Origin: Cesiribacter sp. SM1
GTDB taxonomy: Bacteria; Bacteroidota; Bacteroidia; Cytophagales; Cyclobacteriaceae
Length of the DNA stretch: 64,000 bases
NCBI RefSeq assembly: GCF_020178975.1
Contig: NZ_JAHXBU010000094.1
Coordinates: forward strand, 372,001-436,000
Direction of reading: 5' to 3'
Positions within the stretch are counted from its first letter, which is position 1; each line of letters begins with the position of its first letter. A program made the position numbers and the translations under genes. Shown piece after piece: positions 63,563 to 64,000 of the stretch. The notes under the pieces were generated by a model, which had not been told where the DNA came from, made no database searches, and worked only from the letters and a program-made list of their open reading frames with translations.

Positions 63563-64000
63563 TGAAGATTTTATATGCTGTGCAAGGCACCGGCAACGGC
63601 CACCTGAGCCGTGCCCGTGAAATTATTCCGGCGCTGCAAAAGCGCGCAGAGGTAGAGGTGCTGGTAAGTGGTACCCAGGCCGATATTTCTTTACCCGTTC
63701 CGCCTAAATACCAGTACCATGGCATTAGCTTTATATTCGGGCAAAAGGGTGGAATCGATTTCGCCGCCACCTGGCGCAGAAATTACCTGCAGCAGATCAT
63801 GAAGGAAGTTAACAGCCTGCCAGTGCAGGAATACGACCTGGTGATCTCCGATTTTGAGCCAATCTCCTGCTGGGCCAGCCAGCTTAAGGGCAAAACCTGT
63901 ATTGGCTTAAGCAACCAGGCTACCATATTATTGCCCGGCACCCCGCGCCCCAAACACCGCGATCCTGTTGGTGAAATGGTACTGCGTTATTATGCTCCTA
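63562..64000 (+). CDS. Glycosyltransferase family protein, partial
   Basis: At least 146 residues; the frame runs off the window end. The start MKILYAVQGTGNGHLSRARE has the GTGNGHLSRA signature (residues 9-18) of MurG-like GT28/GT1-type glycosyltransferases that use a nucleotide sugar. YDLVISDFEPISCWASQLK and the IGLSNQATILLPG segment also match the group. It is translationally coupled to the phosphoesterase gene, so it probably works in the same pathway, possibly lipid A or surface glycolipid formation. Confidence 0.83.
   Translation, partial: MKILYAVQGTGNGHLSRAREIIPALQKRAEVEVLVSGTQADISLPVPPKYQYHGISFIFGQKGGIDFAATWRRNYLQQIMKEVNSLPVQEYDLVISDFEPISCWASQLKGKTCIGLSNQATILLPGTPRPKHRDPVGEMVLRYYAP

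Overview
The window looks like a chromosomal core segment of a member of the Bacteroidota, most likely order Cytophagales. The evidence is Bacteroidota-type promoters (TTG, about 19 bp, TAnnTTTG), an absence of Shine-Dalgarno sequences, a short histone-H1-like protein, DUF3857/transglutaminase secreted proteins, a PorE-like OmpA lipoprotein of the type IX secretion kind, HTTM and DUF72 proteins, and MocR regulation. Genes are densely packed on both strands. I see no insertion sequence, prophage, CRISPR array, rRNA or tRNA.

Layout. 1-9.3 kb: AsmA-like protein, M48 and DUF922 metalloproteases, OsmC, DinB, a membrane-fused redoxin and a TPR protein. 9.3-13.9 kb: histone-like protein and the methionine operon metY-metX-hom, read leftward. 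Its leader carries a promoter, a SAM-I riboswitch, a 16-residue poly-cysteine leader peptide and an attenuator-like hairpin. 14-27.5 kb: radical SAM protein, DUF72, universal stress protein, DUF2807, glyA-tatC, a MocR regulator divergent from an isochorismatase-fold hydrolase plus flavin-binding protein, a membrane-anchored LAS-type peptidase, rpiB and a membrane protein. 27.6-34.9 kb: rbfA, a LolC/E-like permease, a SNF2 helicase, an RsmF-like methyltransferase and a ZIP-like membrane protein. 35-36.1 kb is gene-poor and AT-rich. 36.1-49.7 kb: an MGMT-type alkyltransferase, a two-domain glycosyltransferase, purM, the PorE-like lipoprotein, a response regulator, an M1 aminopeptidase and two adjacent DUF3857/transglutaminase proteins. 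49.8-64 kb: DUF1963, a PAS-PAS histidine kinase, a cupin, fumC, a coiled-coil protein, TetR, several uncharacterised small proteins, an HTTM protein, an AEC transporter, VOC, a methyltransferase, RDD, an LpxH-like phosphoesterase and a glycosyltransferase cut by the window end.

How the genes work together. The clearest functional unit is the methionine operon. Homoserine dehydrogenase, homoserine O-acetyltransferase and O-acetylhomoserine sulfhydrylase form one branch from aspartate semialdehyde to homocysteine. The dehydrogenase lacks the ACT domain used for amino-acid feedback. The leader instead offers two RNA-level sensors: SAM through the riboswitch, and charged Cys-tRNA (and perhaps Met-tRNA) through the poly-Cys peptide. 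This tandem arrangement is the most interesting observation in the window. Other items worth following are a transglutaminase-fold paralogue that has lost its cysteine, a redoxin that has lost one cysteine of its CxxC, and candidate operators at the MocR, VOC and TPR genes. Many convergent gene pairs end in long, near-perfect terminator hairpins.
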